Shown: one piece after another, positions 17,696 to 29,063 of the stretch
Numbering within the stretch: position 1 is the first letter of the stretch
Layout: the number at the start of each line of letters is the position of its first letter
DNA from: JAEUOS01 sp965279115
GTDB taxonomy: Bacteria; Pseudomonadota; Gammaproteobacteria; Burkholderiales; JAEUOS01
Length of the DNA: 64,000 nt
NCBI GenBank assembly: GCA_965279115.1
Contig: OZ257137.1
Coordinates: 6,696,001 to 6,760,000 of the forward strand
Direction: 5' to 3'
Notes under the pieces: model-generated
Seen by the model: the letters and a program-made list of their open reading frames with translations, nothing else
Told to the model about the DNA's origin: nothing
Databases searched by the model: none
Translations under genes and position numbers: made by a program

Positions 17696-18916
17696 ATGCC
17701 GAACCACGCCAGCCGCGGCATCCAGACGGACAACGGCTTTCCGCTCTGGCCTCTTCTGGCCACCATGGGCATGCAGACCCTGGCCACCATGGCGGCATAT
17801 TCGGTCCCGGCGCTCGCGCCGGCGATCGCGCATGATCTCGGCATCGATGGCGCACTCGCCGGATACTTCGTCTCCACGGTGTATGGGGTGGGCATCGCGT
17901 CCTCGCTGTTTGCCGCGGACCTGATCCACCGCCATGGCGCGGTCCGACTCGGGCAGGCGGTTCTGGCGGCAACCCTGGCAATGCTGCTCATCAGCGCGAG
18001 CGGATCGCTGGCGGCGCTCGCCCTGGGCGCGGTCGTGCTTGGCAGCGCATACGGCTCGACCGCACCGGTGAGCACCCATCTGCTGGCGCCGCGCACACCG
18101 CATCGGATCGTCAACCTGGTGCTGTCGATTCGCCAGATCGGCGTGCCGTTGGGCGGCATGCTCGGCGCCCTGCTGCTGCCGCCCCTGGCACTGCGGTATG
18201 GCTGGCAAAGCGCCTTTCTTTTGCAAGCGCTACCCGCGGCGCTCCTCTTGCTGCTGCTGGAAGTCCCGCGCCGCGCCTGGGACGGCGCGAGGACAGCCCC
18301 AGCCGCGGATCGGGAGGGCGGATTGCGCCAGATCGCCGGACTGGTATCGGCCAGTGGCGAGCTCAAGCGCCTGACGTTCGCCAGCTTCATCTTTTCGGGC
18401 CTGCAGCTTTCGTTCGTCGCTTTCACCGCCGTTCAGCTGACCAGCCGGGCCGATTTCGGGCTTGTGGCGGCGGGACAGGCATTGGCCGCCTACCAGGTCA
18501 GCGGGGTGGTGACCCGGCCGTTTTGGGGATGGCTCGCCGACCGCTGGATTCCCGCCCGCACCATCCTCGTATTCCAGGGCCTGGGGATGGGGATGGCCGC
18601 GCTTGCGGCAGGCCAGTTCGGACCCGGCTGGCCGGTCGCTGCGGTATTGCTCGTATGCACAATCGCCGGCGCTACCGCCAGCGGCTATACGGGGCTCGCC
18701 TACGCCGAGTTCGCCCGCCTGGGCGGCGAGCGCCGCACCGAAGCCACCGGTCTGGGTTCGGCCGCGATGTTCAGCGGCGTGCTGGTACTGCCTTCGCTGG
18801 GCGCCGCGCTGGTGACCATGTCAGGCGCTTACGCCCTTACCTACGGAGTGCTCGGTATTGCTGCGATCCTTACCAGCCTGGTGCTCACCGCCGGAAACCG
18901 CGCGGCACGCGCCTGA
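17696..18916 (+). CDS. Major facilitator superfamily transporter
   Basis: A 406-residue protein with about twelve hydrophobic segments in two halves split by a charged central loop near residue 205. It belongs to MFS secondary carriers. Helix 4-5 has SIRQIGVPLGGMLGAL, similar to the NarK/CynX-type motif RQTGVPLGG, so small-anion or organic-acid export is possible but not established. It lies 66 bp downstream of the SulP gene on the same strand and converges with the methyltransferase gene ending at 18934. Confidence 0.82.
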   Translation: MPNHASRGIQTDNGFPLWPLLATMGMQTLATMAAYSVPALAPAIAHDLGIDGALAGYFVSTVYGVGIASSLFAADLIHRHGAVRLGQAVLAATLAMLLISASGSLAALALGAVVLGSAYGSTAPVSTHLLAPRTPHRIVNLVLSIRQIGVPLGGMLGALLLPPLALRYGWQSAFLLQALPAALLLLLLEVPRRAWDGARTAPAADREGGLRQIAGLVSASGELKRLTFASFIFSGLQLSFVAFTAVQLTSRADFGLVAAGQALAAYQVSGVVTRPFWGWLADRWIPARTILVFQGLGMGMAALAAGQFGPGWPVAAVLLVCTIAGATASGYTGLAYAEFARLGGERRTEATGLGSAAMFSGVLVLPSLGAALVTMSGAYALTYGVLGIAAILTSLVLTAGNRAARA

Positions 18917-18933
18917 CGCGCGCGCTTGCGTGG

Positions 18934-19764
18934 CTATTCCCGGGCCGCCGTCCAGCCCACTGCCGCCGCCCCTTCCCGCGTGGACTCGCCCGACATGCGC
19001 GAACCGTCCACACGCCCCTCGAAACGCCGCGAGTAGCCATCACGGTCAAAAGCGGTGAAACCGATCTCGGTGCCGCGCAAGCGCGACCCGATGACGTTGA
19101 CCGGACGGCCGGCGCGCTCGCCGGTGGTGGAAAGCATCTGGTACTTCTGTCCGATGCGGACGACGAATTGGTCCCCTGCAAGCGAGACTTTCCAGTTGCC
19201 GCGCACGTCCGCCGGAACGACCCACAGATGGCCGTTGCGCCCCTCGACGCGGACGCTCTCGTCGGGTTCCCAGTCTTCCAGCGTGAACTGGTGCGACACC
19301 ACCCGCAGGCCCGGCTTCTGCGCGAGCAGGCGCGGCTTCAACCTGGTCATCGCGCCCGGGCTCAGGTAAAGCGCGATCACACCGGCCTTGGAGATATCGG
19401 CCTCGAACAGGTCCTGCGCGATGAAGCTGGTCAGGTGCGCGACGCCCTGCGCACGCGCCGACTCGATGGAAACGCGTACCAGGTTGGCCTCGAGTTCGAC
19501 ACCCACGGCGCGTGCGCCGAAATGCCGCGCGGCGTAGATCGGCATGCGGCCATCGCCCGACCCCAGGTCGATGACCAGGTCATCACGGGTGGTGTCGGCC
19601 ATTTGCAGCATGCGGCGGATCAGTCTTTCGGGCGTAGGCACCCACACCGAATCCTTGCTGACCTGGCCAATTTGCGGCACGTCGCCGGCGCCGGGTGCCT
19701 GCGCATGTGCACTGCTTCCGGCCAGTGCAAGGAAAACAAGGGCAGCGAGCGTATTGCGAATCAT
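18934..19764 (-). CDS. Exported class I SAM-dependent methyltransferase-like protein
   Basis: A 276-residue product starting at the ATG at 19764, chosen because it yields a clean signal peptide (MIRNTLAALVFLALAGSSAHAQ). The SAM-binding motif I is VIDLGSGDGRMPI near residues 64-76, followed by motif II VGVELEANLV. The C-terminal ~110 residues after VSHQFTLEDWEPDE are an additional beta-rich region with WKVSLAGDQFVVRIGQKYQ. Periplasmic methyltransferase-fold proteins of this kind occur in Burkholderiales, but substrate and activity are unknown. The stop-start gap from the amidase is 25 bp, suggesting co-transcription. Confidence 0.78.
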   Translation of the reverse strand: MIRNTLAALVFLALAGSSAHAQAPGAGDVPQIGQVSKDSVWVPTPERLIRRMLQMADTTRDDLVIDLGSGDGRMPIYAARHFGARAVGVELEANLVRVSIESARAQGVAHLTSFIAQDLFEADISKAGVIALYLSPGAMTRLKPRLLAQKPGLRVVSHQFTLEDWEPDESVRVEGRNGHLWVVPADVRGNWKVSLAGDQFVVRIGQKYQMLSTTGERAGRPVNVIGSRLRGTEIGFTAFDRDGYSRRFEGRVDGSRMSGESTREGAAAVGWTAARE

Positions 19765-19789
19765 GGATCCATCCGTCGACAGTTGAATG

Positions 19790-21199
19790 TCAATTGAAAA
19801 GCGGCGCGAGGTCGGGGGTCTTGCGCGTGAAGCCGGTCGCGACCTCGAAGGCGTGGCCCAGTCGCAGCAGGGAGCGCTCCGCAAACGGCTTGCCCAGCAA
19901 CTGAATGCCCAGGGGCAGGCCGCCCGCCGAAAAGCCGGCCGGCAAGGCCAGGCCGCAGGCGCCGACGTAGTTGCCGGTACGCGTGAAGCCCGCGGGGGTA
20001 AGCCTTTCGTCGACGTCCGCCAGGGCGATGGCGGGATAGGGCACCGACGGGGTGAGAAACGCTTCGGAGTCTTCCATCCAGCGCGCGAAAAGCGCGCTTG
20101 CATGGCGCTGGTCCTCGCGCGCGGCAATGTAGTCGGCAGCACTGATGGATTTGCCCGCCAGCAGGCGCGCGCGCACCGCCGGACCTAGGGGCACGGTCTC
20201 GTCCTCGACGTAGGCGCGATGGATGCGGTATGCCTCGGCGGCGATCAACTGGCCGTTGCGCACCACCAGTTCGTCCAGGTTGAGCGGAAACTGCCGCTCG
20301 GTCACCACCGCACCCAGGGAACGGAAGGTTGCGATCGCCGAACGCCAGGCCGCGCGCACTTCGTCGCTCACCCCGGCAGGGAACTGCGCTTCCGGCAAGG
20401 TGGAAATGCGCATGCCGCGAATGTCGGCGTGCGCGAAGTCGGGCAGATCGACCGCAGGCGTGCCCAGCGTGTTCGGGTCGGCCGGGTCGGGGCCGGCCAG
20501 CGCCGCCAGCAGGAGCCCGCTGTCGGCGACCGTGCGCGTCATCGGGCCGATCGAGTCCAGCGTGGTGGAAAGCGCAAAGCAGCCGTTCACGCTGATCCAG
20601 CCGAAGGTGGTCTTGAGGCCGACAATGCCGTTGAAGCCGGCCGGGATGCGGATGGATCCGCCGGTGTCCGAGCCGATCGCAGCCGGCGCCAGTCCGGCAG
20701 CCACCGCCACACCCGAGCCGCTGCTGGAGCCGCCGGGAATCCGGTGTGTCGCGAGGTCCCAGGGGTTCCAGGGCGCACCGCGGAGCGGGTTGGTGCCAAA
20801 GCCGCCAAATGCGAACTCGACCATTTGCGCCTTGCCGAGAATGATCATGCCGGCCGCCGTCAGGCGTTCCACCACGGTCGATGTGACCGTGCCGCGGCGA
20901 TCCGCGAAGGCCTTCGAACCCACGCTGCCGATGCGGCCCTCGATGTCGCACAAGTCCTTTATCGCGATCGGCAAGCCGTGCAGCGGACCAACCGGCCATC
21001 CCGCGGCGCGCACCCGGTCCGCGGCGTCCGCCGCCGCCAATGCGGATTCATCAAACACCTGGGCGTAGGCGTTGAGCTTGCCATTGGCGCGCGCGATGCG
21101 TCCCAGAAAATGGGAGACCAATTCCCGCGAGGAAAATTCGCGCGCGGCAAGGCCGGCGGCGAGTTCTGCCAGACTGCGAAATTCAAGGGGTGTCGACAT
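19790..21199 (-). CDS. Amidase-signature family amidohydrolase
   Basis: A 469-residue enzyme of the amidase signature family, which hydrolyses carboxamides using a Ser-cisSer-Lys triad. All three residues are visible: Lys81 in PIAIKD, Ser158 in GGSSSGSG, and nucleophile Ser182 in GSDTGGSIR. Length is normal. It is cytoplasmic, with no signal peptide. It sits between the exported methyltransferase and a Bug-type receptor in the same direction, so it may act on the compound the receptor binds. It is not GatA: no gatB or gatC is nearby. Confidence 0.9.
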   Translation of the reverse strand: MSTPLEFRSLAELAAGLAAREFSSRELVSHFLGRIARANGKLNAYAQVFDESALAAADAADRVRAAGWPVGPLHGLPIAIKDLCDIEGRIGSVGSKAFADRRGTVTSTVVERLTAAGMIILGKAQMVEFAFGGFGTNPLRGAPWNPWDLATHRIPGGSSSGSGVAVAAGLAPAAIGSDTGGSIRIPAGFNGIVGLKTTFGWISVNGCFALSTTLDSIGPMTRTVADSGLLLAALAGPDPADPNTLGTPAVDLPDFAHADIRGMRISTLPEAQFPAGVSDEVRAAWRSAIATFRSLGAVVTERQFPLNLDELVVRNGQLIAAEAYRIHRAYVEDETVPLGPAVRARLLAGKSISAADYIAAREDQRHASALFARWMEDSEAFLTPSVPYPAIALADVDERLTPAGFTRTGNYVGACGLALPAGFSAGGLPLGIQLLGKPFAERSLLRLGHAFEVATGFTRKTPDLAPLFN

Positions 21200-21249
21200 C
21201 TGATGCCTTATCGAAGGACTTCAAACCGTGAAGTGCATTTGACTGCAGG

Positions 21250-22203
21250 CTATTCGGCCACGATGCCGGCGCGCTTGACGACCGGGCCCCACTTGGCAAG
21301 TTCAGCCTGTACGAACGCGCGGTAGGCCTCGGGCGTCTCCTGGACAACGGTGGCACCCCGGGATTCGAGCTGTTCACGGATCTTCGGGTCGCCCGACGCG
21401 CGATTGAGCGCCTGGTTCAGGCGCGCCACGATATCGCGCGGCACGCCGGCCGCGACGTTGATGCCGAACCAGGCGGTCACTTCGTAGCCCTTCAGTCCGG
21501 CCTCGTCAAGGGTGGGCAAATCCGGCATTGCCGGCGAGCGCTTCAGCCCGGTGACGGCAAGTGCACGCATCTTGCCGGCCTTGATTTGCGGAATCACCGG
21601 CGGCAGGTTGTCGAACATGAGTTGGGTTTCGCCGGCAAGCAACGACGCCACAGCGGGCCCGGAGCCGCGAAACGGAATGTGCACGATGAAGGTGCCTGTC
21701 ATCGCCTTGAAGAGTTCCATCGACATCTGCGGCGAGGTGCCAAAACCGTTGGACGCGTAGTTCAGTTTGCCGGGATTCTTCTTCAGGTAGGCCACCAGTT
21801 CGGTGACATTCGCTGCCGGAAGCCCTGGCGAGACCAGCAGCACGTTGGGCACGGTGCCGAACCTGCCCACATAGGCAAGATCCTCCTGTGGACGGTAGTT
21901 GAGCTTGTTGTATATCAGCGGGCTGATGACCAGGGACGGATTGCCCAGCAGCAGGGTATGTCCGTCCGCGCCGGCGCGCGCGACGGCCTCGGCCCCCACG
22001 TTGCCGCCTGCGCCGGAGCGATTTTCGACCACCACCGACTGGCCCAGTTCGGCCTGCATGCGCGGCTGCAGGATGCGCGCCACCAGGTCGATCAGCCCAC
22101 CGGGCGGATAGGGAACAATGATCGTGACCGGACGGGATGGAAAATTCTGCGCTTGTGCCGCCGAAGCGAGCAACAAGCAGAAAAGGAACGCCAGCTTGCG
22201 CAT
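21250..22203 (-). CDS. Bug/TctC-family tripartite tricarboxylate receptor
   Basis: A periplasmic solute-binding protein of 317 residues. The signal peptide is MRKLAFLFCLLLASAAQAQ. The family N-terminus FPSRPVTIIVPYPPGGLIDLVAR and VVVENRSGAGGNVGAEAVARA are the two loops that contact the carboxylate ligand. Bug proteins serve TctAB permeases or act as sensors; no tctA or tctB lies in this window. It is upstream of and co-directional with the amidase. The 5' flank (22219-22244) has a 13-bp tandem repeat shared with the divergent reductase gene. Confidence 0.92.
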   Translation of the reverse strand: MRKLAFLFCLLLASAAQAQNFPSRPVTIIVPYPPGGLIDLVARILQPRMQAELGQSVVVENRSGAGGNVGAEAVARAGADGHTLLLGNPSLVISPLIYNKLNYRPQEDLAYVGRFGTVPNVLLVSPGLPAANVTELVAYLKKNPGKLNYASNGFGTSPQMSMELFKAMTGTFIVHIPFRGSGPAVASLLAGETQLMFDNLPPVIPQIKAGKMRALAVTGLKRSPAMPDLPTLDEAGLKGYEVTAWFGINVAAGVPRDIVARLNQALNRASGDPKIREQLESRGATVVQETPEAYRAFVQAELAKWGPVVKRAGIVAE

Positions 22204-22218
22204 GCCTGTCTCCTGATG

Positions 22219-22248
22219 GTGGTTTGTACTTGTGGTTTGTACTTGTGG
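22219..22248. repeat. Tandem 13-bp repeat in divergent promoter region
   Basis: GTGGTTTGTACTT is present twice head to tail (22219-22231, 22232-22244) and begins a third time (GTGG). It lies 16 bp upstream of the Bug receptor start and about 100 bp upstream of the divergent ketopantoate-reductase-like gene. It could be a regulator-binding direct repeat or simple replication slippage; nothing else distinguishes the two. Confidence 0.6.
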
Positions 22249-22348
22249 GTCGTGTTTGAAAACCGCAGCCCGCAGTGTATCCGCGCAAACCCGGCACGGG
22301 CGATGGCGAAAACCCGCATCCGCGCGCCAAATCGGCGAAAATCGCCGG

Positions 22349-23410
22349 ATGAAAAATCCCCGTATCGCAATCCTGGCAGCCGGCGCAGTCGGCGGCTATG
22401 TCGGCGCCCACCTGGCGCGCGCCGGACTTGACCCCATCCTGATAGACGGCTGGCCGGCCCACGTGGAGGCCATGCGGCAGAACGGGCTGTCGATCACCGG
22501 CACCACGCCCGCGGAAGCCTTCAACACCCCGGTGCGGGCCCTGCACATCTGCGACGTGCCGCAACTGGCGCGCGAGGCGCCGATCGACATCGCACTGGTG
22601 TGCCCGAAGTCCTATGACACCGAATGGGCCGCCTTGCTGATTCGCCCCTATCTCGCCGCCGATGCGTTCGCCGTGTCGCTGCAAAACTGCATGAACGACG
22701 AGCGGCTGGCCGGCGTGATGGGCTGGGGCCGCACGCTCGGCTGCATTGCCAGCAAGATCATGGTCGACCTGTTCGAGCCGGGCCGGGTGCATCGCGGTGT
22801 CGCCAAGGGCGGCGCCGACTACACGGTGTTCCGCGTGGGTGAAGTCCATGGCCGGGCGACCGAGCGCGCCGCGCAAGTGGCACGCCTGCTGGAAACGGCC
22901 GACAGTGCGAAGGTCACCGCCAACCTGTGGGGCGAGCGCTGGGCCAAGCTGGCGGCCAATTGCATGGAGAACGGCATGTCCGCCGCCACCGGCATGTCCG
23001 GCAACCAGGTGATGCGCTCGCAACCGCACCGGCGCGCCCTGATCGGGCTGGCCGGCGAAGCGGTGCGCATCGGCCAGGCCGCCGGATACGCCCTCGAACC
23101 GGTGGTCGGACTGCCTGCGGAAAAGTTCGCGCTTGCCGGACAGGGCGACCCGGAGGCACTCGCCTTTATCGAGGAGGCGCTGGTCAATCAGTCAAAAAAG
23201 CGTTCAGACAGCCAGGTGGCCTCCATGGGCCAGGACATGCGCAAGGGGCGCCGGACGGAAATCGAATTCATGAACGGGCATGTGGTGCAAACCGCGCGTT
23301 CGATCGGCCTCGACGCCCCCTTGAACCAGGCCCTCACCGAACTCGTCCTGAAGGTCGAACGCGGCGAGCTCGCGGCGGCGCCCGACAATCTCGCAATGCT
23401 TGTCCGTTGA
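22349..23410 (+). CDS. Ketopantoate reductase (PanE/ApbA)-family dehydrogenase
   Basis: A 353-residue NAD(P)-dependent reductase. The N-terminal Rossmann motif is ILAAGAVGGYVGAHLARAG and the C-terminal ApbA domain carries GERWAKLAANCMENGMSA, containing the family Lys and Asn positions. The ATG at 22349 was chosen because it starts directly at the Rossmann strand. It is longer than panE (about 300), with an insertion around FIEEALVNQSKKRSDSQVASM, the region where PanE has its C-terminal substrate Ser/Asp. Given the surrounding catabolic genes it may reduce another 2-keto acid rather than make pantoate. Confidence 0.82.
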   Translation: MKNPRIAILAAGAVGGYVGAHLARAGLDPILIDGWPAHVEAMRQNGLSITGTTPAEAFNTPVRALHICDVPQLAREAPIDIALVCPKSYDTEWAALLIRPYLAADAFAVSLQNCMNDERLAGVMGWGRTLGCIASKIMVDLFEPGRVHRGVAKGGADYTVFRVGEVHGRATERAAQVARLLETADSAKVTANLWGERWAKLAANCMENGMSAATGMSGNQVMRSQPHRRALIGLAGEAVRIGQAAGYALEPVVGLPAEKFALAGQGDPEALAFIEEALVNQSKKRSDSQVASMGQDMRKGRRTEIEFMNGHVVQTARSIGLDAPLNQALTELVLKVERGELAAAPDNLAMLVR

Positions 23411-23558
23411 TCCAGCGGCTGCCTGCGCCGCGCGCCGGCCTAAAGCCGCGAACGCGACACGGGTATTGCCGAAGTTTCATGACATACTTTCGGTCTCCCA
23501 CAAAAACAACGCGCCGGCCGCATCCGGTATCAGGCGCCCCAACCTCAGGGAAACAGCA

Positions 23559-24164
23559 ATGAAACTGCTCTCAAGCCCGGCATCACCGTTTGGCCGCAAG
23601 GTCAGGATGACCATCGCCATCAAGAACCTGGCCGACAAGGTCGAAGCCGTTCAGGTTGACGCCACCAAGGGCGACTCCAGCCTCAATTCCGCCAATCCGC
23701 TCGGGCGCATTCCCGCCCTGGTGCTTGACAGCGGCGACACCATCCATGACAGCCACGTCATCTGCGAGTATCTCGACACGGTAGGCACCGGTCCCGTCCT
23801 GGTGCCGCGCTCGGGTATCGAGCGCTGGCGCACCCTTACCCTCGGTTCGCTCGGCGACGGACTGATCGAACAGGCCTTGCTGCAGGTTTACGAAGGCCGG
23901 TTCCGTCCCGAGAACATGCGGGTTGAAGCCTGGGTCGCCCGGCTCCAGACCAAGATCGATCGGTCGCTGGATTATCTGGAAGCCACACCGCCGGACTGGA
24001 AAGACCACCCGGACTACGGCCACCTGACCGTGGCCGCTGCGCTCGGCTACATGGATTTTCGTCATGCGGGCCGCTGGCGCACCGGACACCCCGGACTGGT
24101 CGCATGGCTGGACCGGTTTTCCGCCGCCGTTCCTTCGTTCAAGGCCACCACGCCGGCGGTCTGA
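23559..24164 (+). CDS. Glutathione S-transferase-like protein
   Basis: A 201-residue GST fold protein beginning MKLLSSPASPFGRKVRM, where the SPFGRKV segment opens the thioredoxin-like domain as in many proteobacterial GSTs. NPLGRIPALVLDSG contains the cis-Pro, and DSHVICEYLD gives the glutathione gamma-glutamyl contact. A helical C-terminal domain follows from about residue 85. A GGGAA ribosome site precedes the ATG at 23559; the longer open frame upstream is not GST-like. Substrate unknown. Confidence 0.88.
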   Translation: MKLLSSPASPFGRKVRMTIAIKNLADKVEAVQVDATKGDSSLNSANPLGRIPALVLDSGDTIHDSHVICEYLDTVGTGPVLVPRSGIERWRTLTLGSLGDGLIEQALLQVYEGRFRPENMRVEAWVARLQTKIDRSLDYLEATPPDWKDHPDYGHLTVAAALGYMDFRHAGRWRTGHPGLVAWLDRFSAAVPSFKATTPAV

Positions 24165-24250
24165 TCCCTATCCCCGTCCTGCCACCCGGCAGGGCGTAAA
24201 ATGCCGCGCTTTCCCGCCATCCATCACCACCCTAGCTGTAAGCGAAACCC

Positions 24251-26485
<2,235 letters not shown>

Positions 26486-26609
26486 CCGTACCCGGGGCCT
26501 GCCCGGCAAGCGCGGCCCAGGCCTCGCGTACCGGGCGGGCGTTCTCGAAGCATGCCTGCGGCGGCGCCGGGCCAGGCGCGCAGTTCCCCGACCAGAAAGC
26601 GAGGCAGGA

Positions 26610-26918
26610 ATGATCCATGTGATTGCCGTCATTACCGCGAAACAAGGCCAGCGCGATGCCGTCCTGCGGCACTTCCAGGCCAATGTTCCCGCGGTCAAGG
26701 CCGAGGCAGGCTGCATCGAATACGGCGCTGCCGTCGATGTCGACTCGCCGCCGCCGTTCCAGACCGCCTGGGGGCCGGATACGTTCGTGGTCATCGAGAA
26801 GTGGGAAAGCATGGATGCGCTCAAGGCGCATGCCGCCGCCCCGCACATGGCGGCCTACGGCGCGAAGACGCGGGATTTAATCGCCAACCGGGTGATCCAC
26901 ATTCTGCAACCGGCCTGA
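26610..26918 (+). CDS. ABM-domain (quinol monooxygenase-like) small protein
   Basis: A 102-residue single ABM (antibiotic biosynthesis monooxygenase) domain, a dimeric ferredoxin-like fold found in YgiN and related cofactor-free monooxygenases. It begins MIHVIAVITAKQGQRDAVL and contains FVVIEKWESMDALKAHAAAPHM, the usual strand and HxxxPH region. The ATG at 26610 follows GAGGCAGGA, a good ribosome site. It lies 124 bp after icd and converges with a Bug receptor gene. Substrate is unknown. Confidence 0.88.
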   Translation: MIHVIAVITAKQGQRDAVLRHFQANVPAVKAEAGCIEYGAAVDVDSPPPFQTAWGPDTFVVIEKWESMDALKAHAAAPHMAAYGAKTRDLIANRVIHILQPA

Positions 26919-26987
26919 GCCTGCAGCGTAAGGGGCTGGCACGCCGCCCGGATCGGACTGGTTCGGGAAATAGCGTTCCCTGTGGTG

Positions 26988-27998
26988 TTACTGCCCCTTG
27001 ATGCCGCGTTCGCGGATCAGCCGGGACCAGCGCGGTATCTCGTTGCGGATCAGGTCTGCCAGATCGGCCGGGGTGCCCCCTTCGATGGTGCCACCCAGGG
27101 CAACGATGCGGTCGCGGATTTCCGGCACCTTGAGCGCCTTGTTGGCTTCATCGTTGAGCCGGGCCACCAGTTCGCGCCGCATGTTGGGCGGGCCCACGAT
27201 GGCGAACCACGCCATCCCCTGCACCTCCGGATAGCTTGCTTCGGCCAGGGTCGGGACATTGGGAATCGCCGGCGAGCGCTTCGGGCTGACAATCGCCAGC
27301 CCGCGCAGCTTGCCCGCCTGTATCAGGCTCGCGCTGGTGCTCAGTGTGTCGAAGTACATCGGAATGTGGCCGGCCAGCACATCGTTGAGCGCCGGTCCAC
27401 CGCCCTTGTAGGGCACATGGATCAGCTGCAAGCCGGCGTGCATCTGGAATTGCTCGGCCAGCAAGTGGGTCATGGTCGCGTTGCCGCCCGATGCGATCGA
27501 GATCTGCCCGGGCCGCGCCTTCGCATCCGCGACGATCTGGGCCACGTTCTGATACGCGGAATTGACGTTGGTCACCAGCACCAGGGGTGTCGACATCAGG
27601 AGCGCGATCGGCGAAAAGTCGCGGGCGGCATCGAACGGCGGCACCGGCACCAGTTGCGGGCCCACCGTGATGGCGCTGGCCACCACGCCTATGGTGTAGC
27701 CGTCCGGTTCCGCCTTGGTCAGCGCTTCGGCGCCCACCAGTCCTCCAGCGCCGGTGCGGTTCTCGATCGGCATCGCCTGGCCCAGCGCCTGGCTCATGCG
27801 CGTGGCCACCAGGCGCCCGATCACGTCGGTAAGCCCGCCCGGGGCCGAGTTGACAATCACCCGGACCTGCCTGGACGGATAGGTTTGCGCTGCGGAGTCA
27901 ATGGGGTTGATGAGCAATCCGACGCCGGTCGCCAGTGCGGCTACGAGCAATGAGCCTCGTGCAAACCAAAGGGCCGAGGGGAAAATCCGGTTGTGCAT
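26988..27998 (-). CDS. Bug/TctC-family tripartite tricarboxylate receptor
   Basis: A 336-residue periplasmic receptor. The start at 27998 follows an AAAGGA ribosome site and gives a signal peptide ending IDSAAQTYPSR; an in-frame GTG/ATG seven codons upstream is less likely. Family loops: QVRVIVNSAPGGLTDVIGR and PIENRTGAGGLVGAEALT. It is the downstream member of a pair of Bug genes (the next begins at 29042) at the end of the operon carrying the CoA-transferase and the UGSC-family gene. Confidence 0.9.
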   Translation of the reverse strand: MHNRIFPSALWFARGSLLVAALATGVGLLINPIDSAAQTYPSRQVRVIVNSAPGGLTDVIGRLVATRMSQALGQAMPIENRTGAGGLVGAEALTKAEPDGYTIGVVASAITVGPQLVPVPPFDAARDFSPIALLMSTPLVLVTNVNSAYQNVAQIVADAKARPGQISIASGGNATMTHLLAEQFQMHAGLQLIHVPYKGGGPALNDVLAGHIPMYFDTLSTSASLIQAGKLRGLAIVSPKRSPAIPNVPTLAEASYPEVQGMAWFAIVGPPNMRRELVARLNDEANKALKVPEIRDRIVALGGTIEGGTPADLADLIRNEIPRWSRLIRERGIKGQ

Positions 27999-28061
27999 GC
28001 GAAATCCTTTCGTCGGCAATCGAATTCAGGCTTTGGGGTCGGCCGCAGAGCGCCCTTGTAT

Positions 28062-29042
28062 TCAGTTGCTCACCGGGATCTTCGCCACCCGCACAAGCTC
28101 GCGGATATTTGCCACCTCCCGGACCACCTGTGCGTCAAACGCGTCGGTCGTCATCGGCGCGGCGTCGGCACCGAAGCCGGCGAGCTTTTGCTGGGCTTCC
28201 GCAGTGCGCAGGAACTTCTGCACCTCGCGATTGAGCCGGTCCATCACTGCAGGGGGCGTGCCCGCGGGCGCAAACATGCCGATCCACGGGCCGTAGGAAG
28301 AACCCGCGATGCCCACCTCCACCGTGGTCGGCACGTCGGGCAGCAACCTCGAGCGCTGTTCGGTCCCGGTCGCCAGCGCCAGCAGGCGGCCCTCACGGAT
28401 GGCACCGAGTACGTTGCCGGCCGGAATGAAGGAAAAATCAATGGCGCCACTGATCAGGTCGGTCACCACTTCGGGTGTTCCGCGATAGGGCACATGCAGT
28501 GCCTCGAACTTGGCCATTGCGCGAAACTGCTCGGCGTTCATGTGCACGGCACTGCCCACACCGCCCGACCCGTAGGTCAGCGTGCCCGGCTTCGCCCTCG
28601 CCCGCTCGACCAGATCGGCGACCGACTTGAGGTTCTTTGACGGTGCCGTCACCAGGATCTGCGGCATCGACGCGAGCATGGATACGCCCTTGAAGTCGCC
28701 AATCCCGTCATAGGGCAACTTCGAATACAGCACCGGATTGGAGGTGTGCGCGGATGACACAACCAGCAAGGTATAGCCATCCGGCGCGGCCTTGGCAACG
28801 ACCGCAGAGCCGACAGTGCCGCCGGCCCCCGGACGGTTTTCCACAATCACCGACTGGCCGAGCGAGGCTCGCATGCCCTCCGCGACTATTCGCGCCACCA
28901 CGTCGGTCGTACTGCCGGTCGAAATCGGCACAATGATGCGTATCACCCGCGACGGATACTCCTGGGCGCGGACGGGTCCTGCCAGGCAAGCCAGCAGGAT
29001 CGTCAGTACGGCCACAACGCGGGCGGGCAAGTTCGGATGCAT
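28062..29042 (-). CDS. Bug/TctC-family tripartite tricarboxylate receptor
   Basis: A 326-residue receptor with signal peptide MHPNLPARVVAVLTILLACLAGPVRAQ, ligand loops VIRIIVPISTGSTTDVVAR and VIVENRPGAGGTVGSAVV, and a GGGAG ribosome site before the ATG. The first loop reads STGSTTD instead of the usual PPGGxxD, hinting at a changed ligand. It lies 21 bp downstream of the CaiB-type CoA-transferase and is probably co-transcribed with it and with the UGSC selenoprotein gene. Confidence 0.91.
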   Translation of the reverse strand: MHPNLPARVVAVLTILLACLAGPVRAQEYPSRVIRIIVPISTGSTTDVVARIVAEGMRASLGQSVIVENRPGAGGTVGSAVVAKAAPDGYTLLVVSSAHTSNPVLYSKLPYDGIGDFKGVSMLASMPQILVTAPSKNLKSVADLVERARAKPGTLTYGSGGVGSAVHMNAEQFRAMAKFEALHVPYRGTPEVVTDLISGAIDFSFIPAGNVLGAIREGRLLALATGTEQRSRLLPDVPTTVEVGIAGSSYGPWIGMFAPAGTPPAVMDRLNREVQKFLRTAEAQQKLAGFGADAAPMTTDAFDAQVVREVANIRELVRVAKIPVSN

Positions 29043-29063
29043 GGCGCTCCCTTTTTCGTTCGG

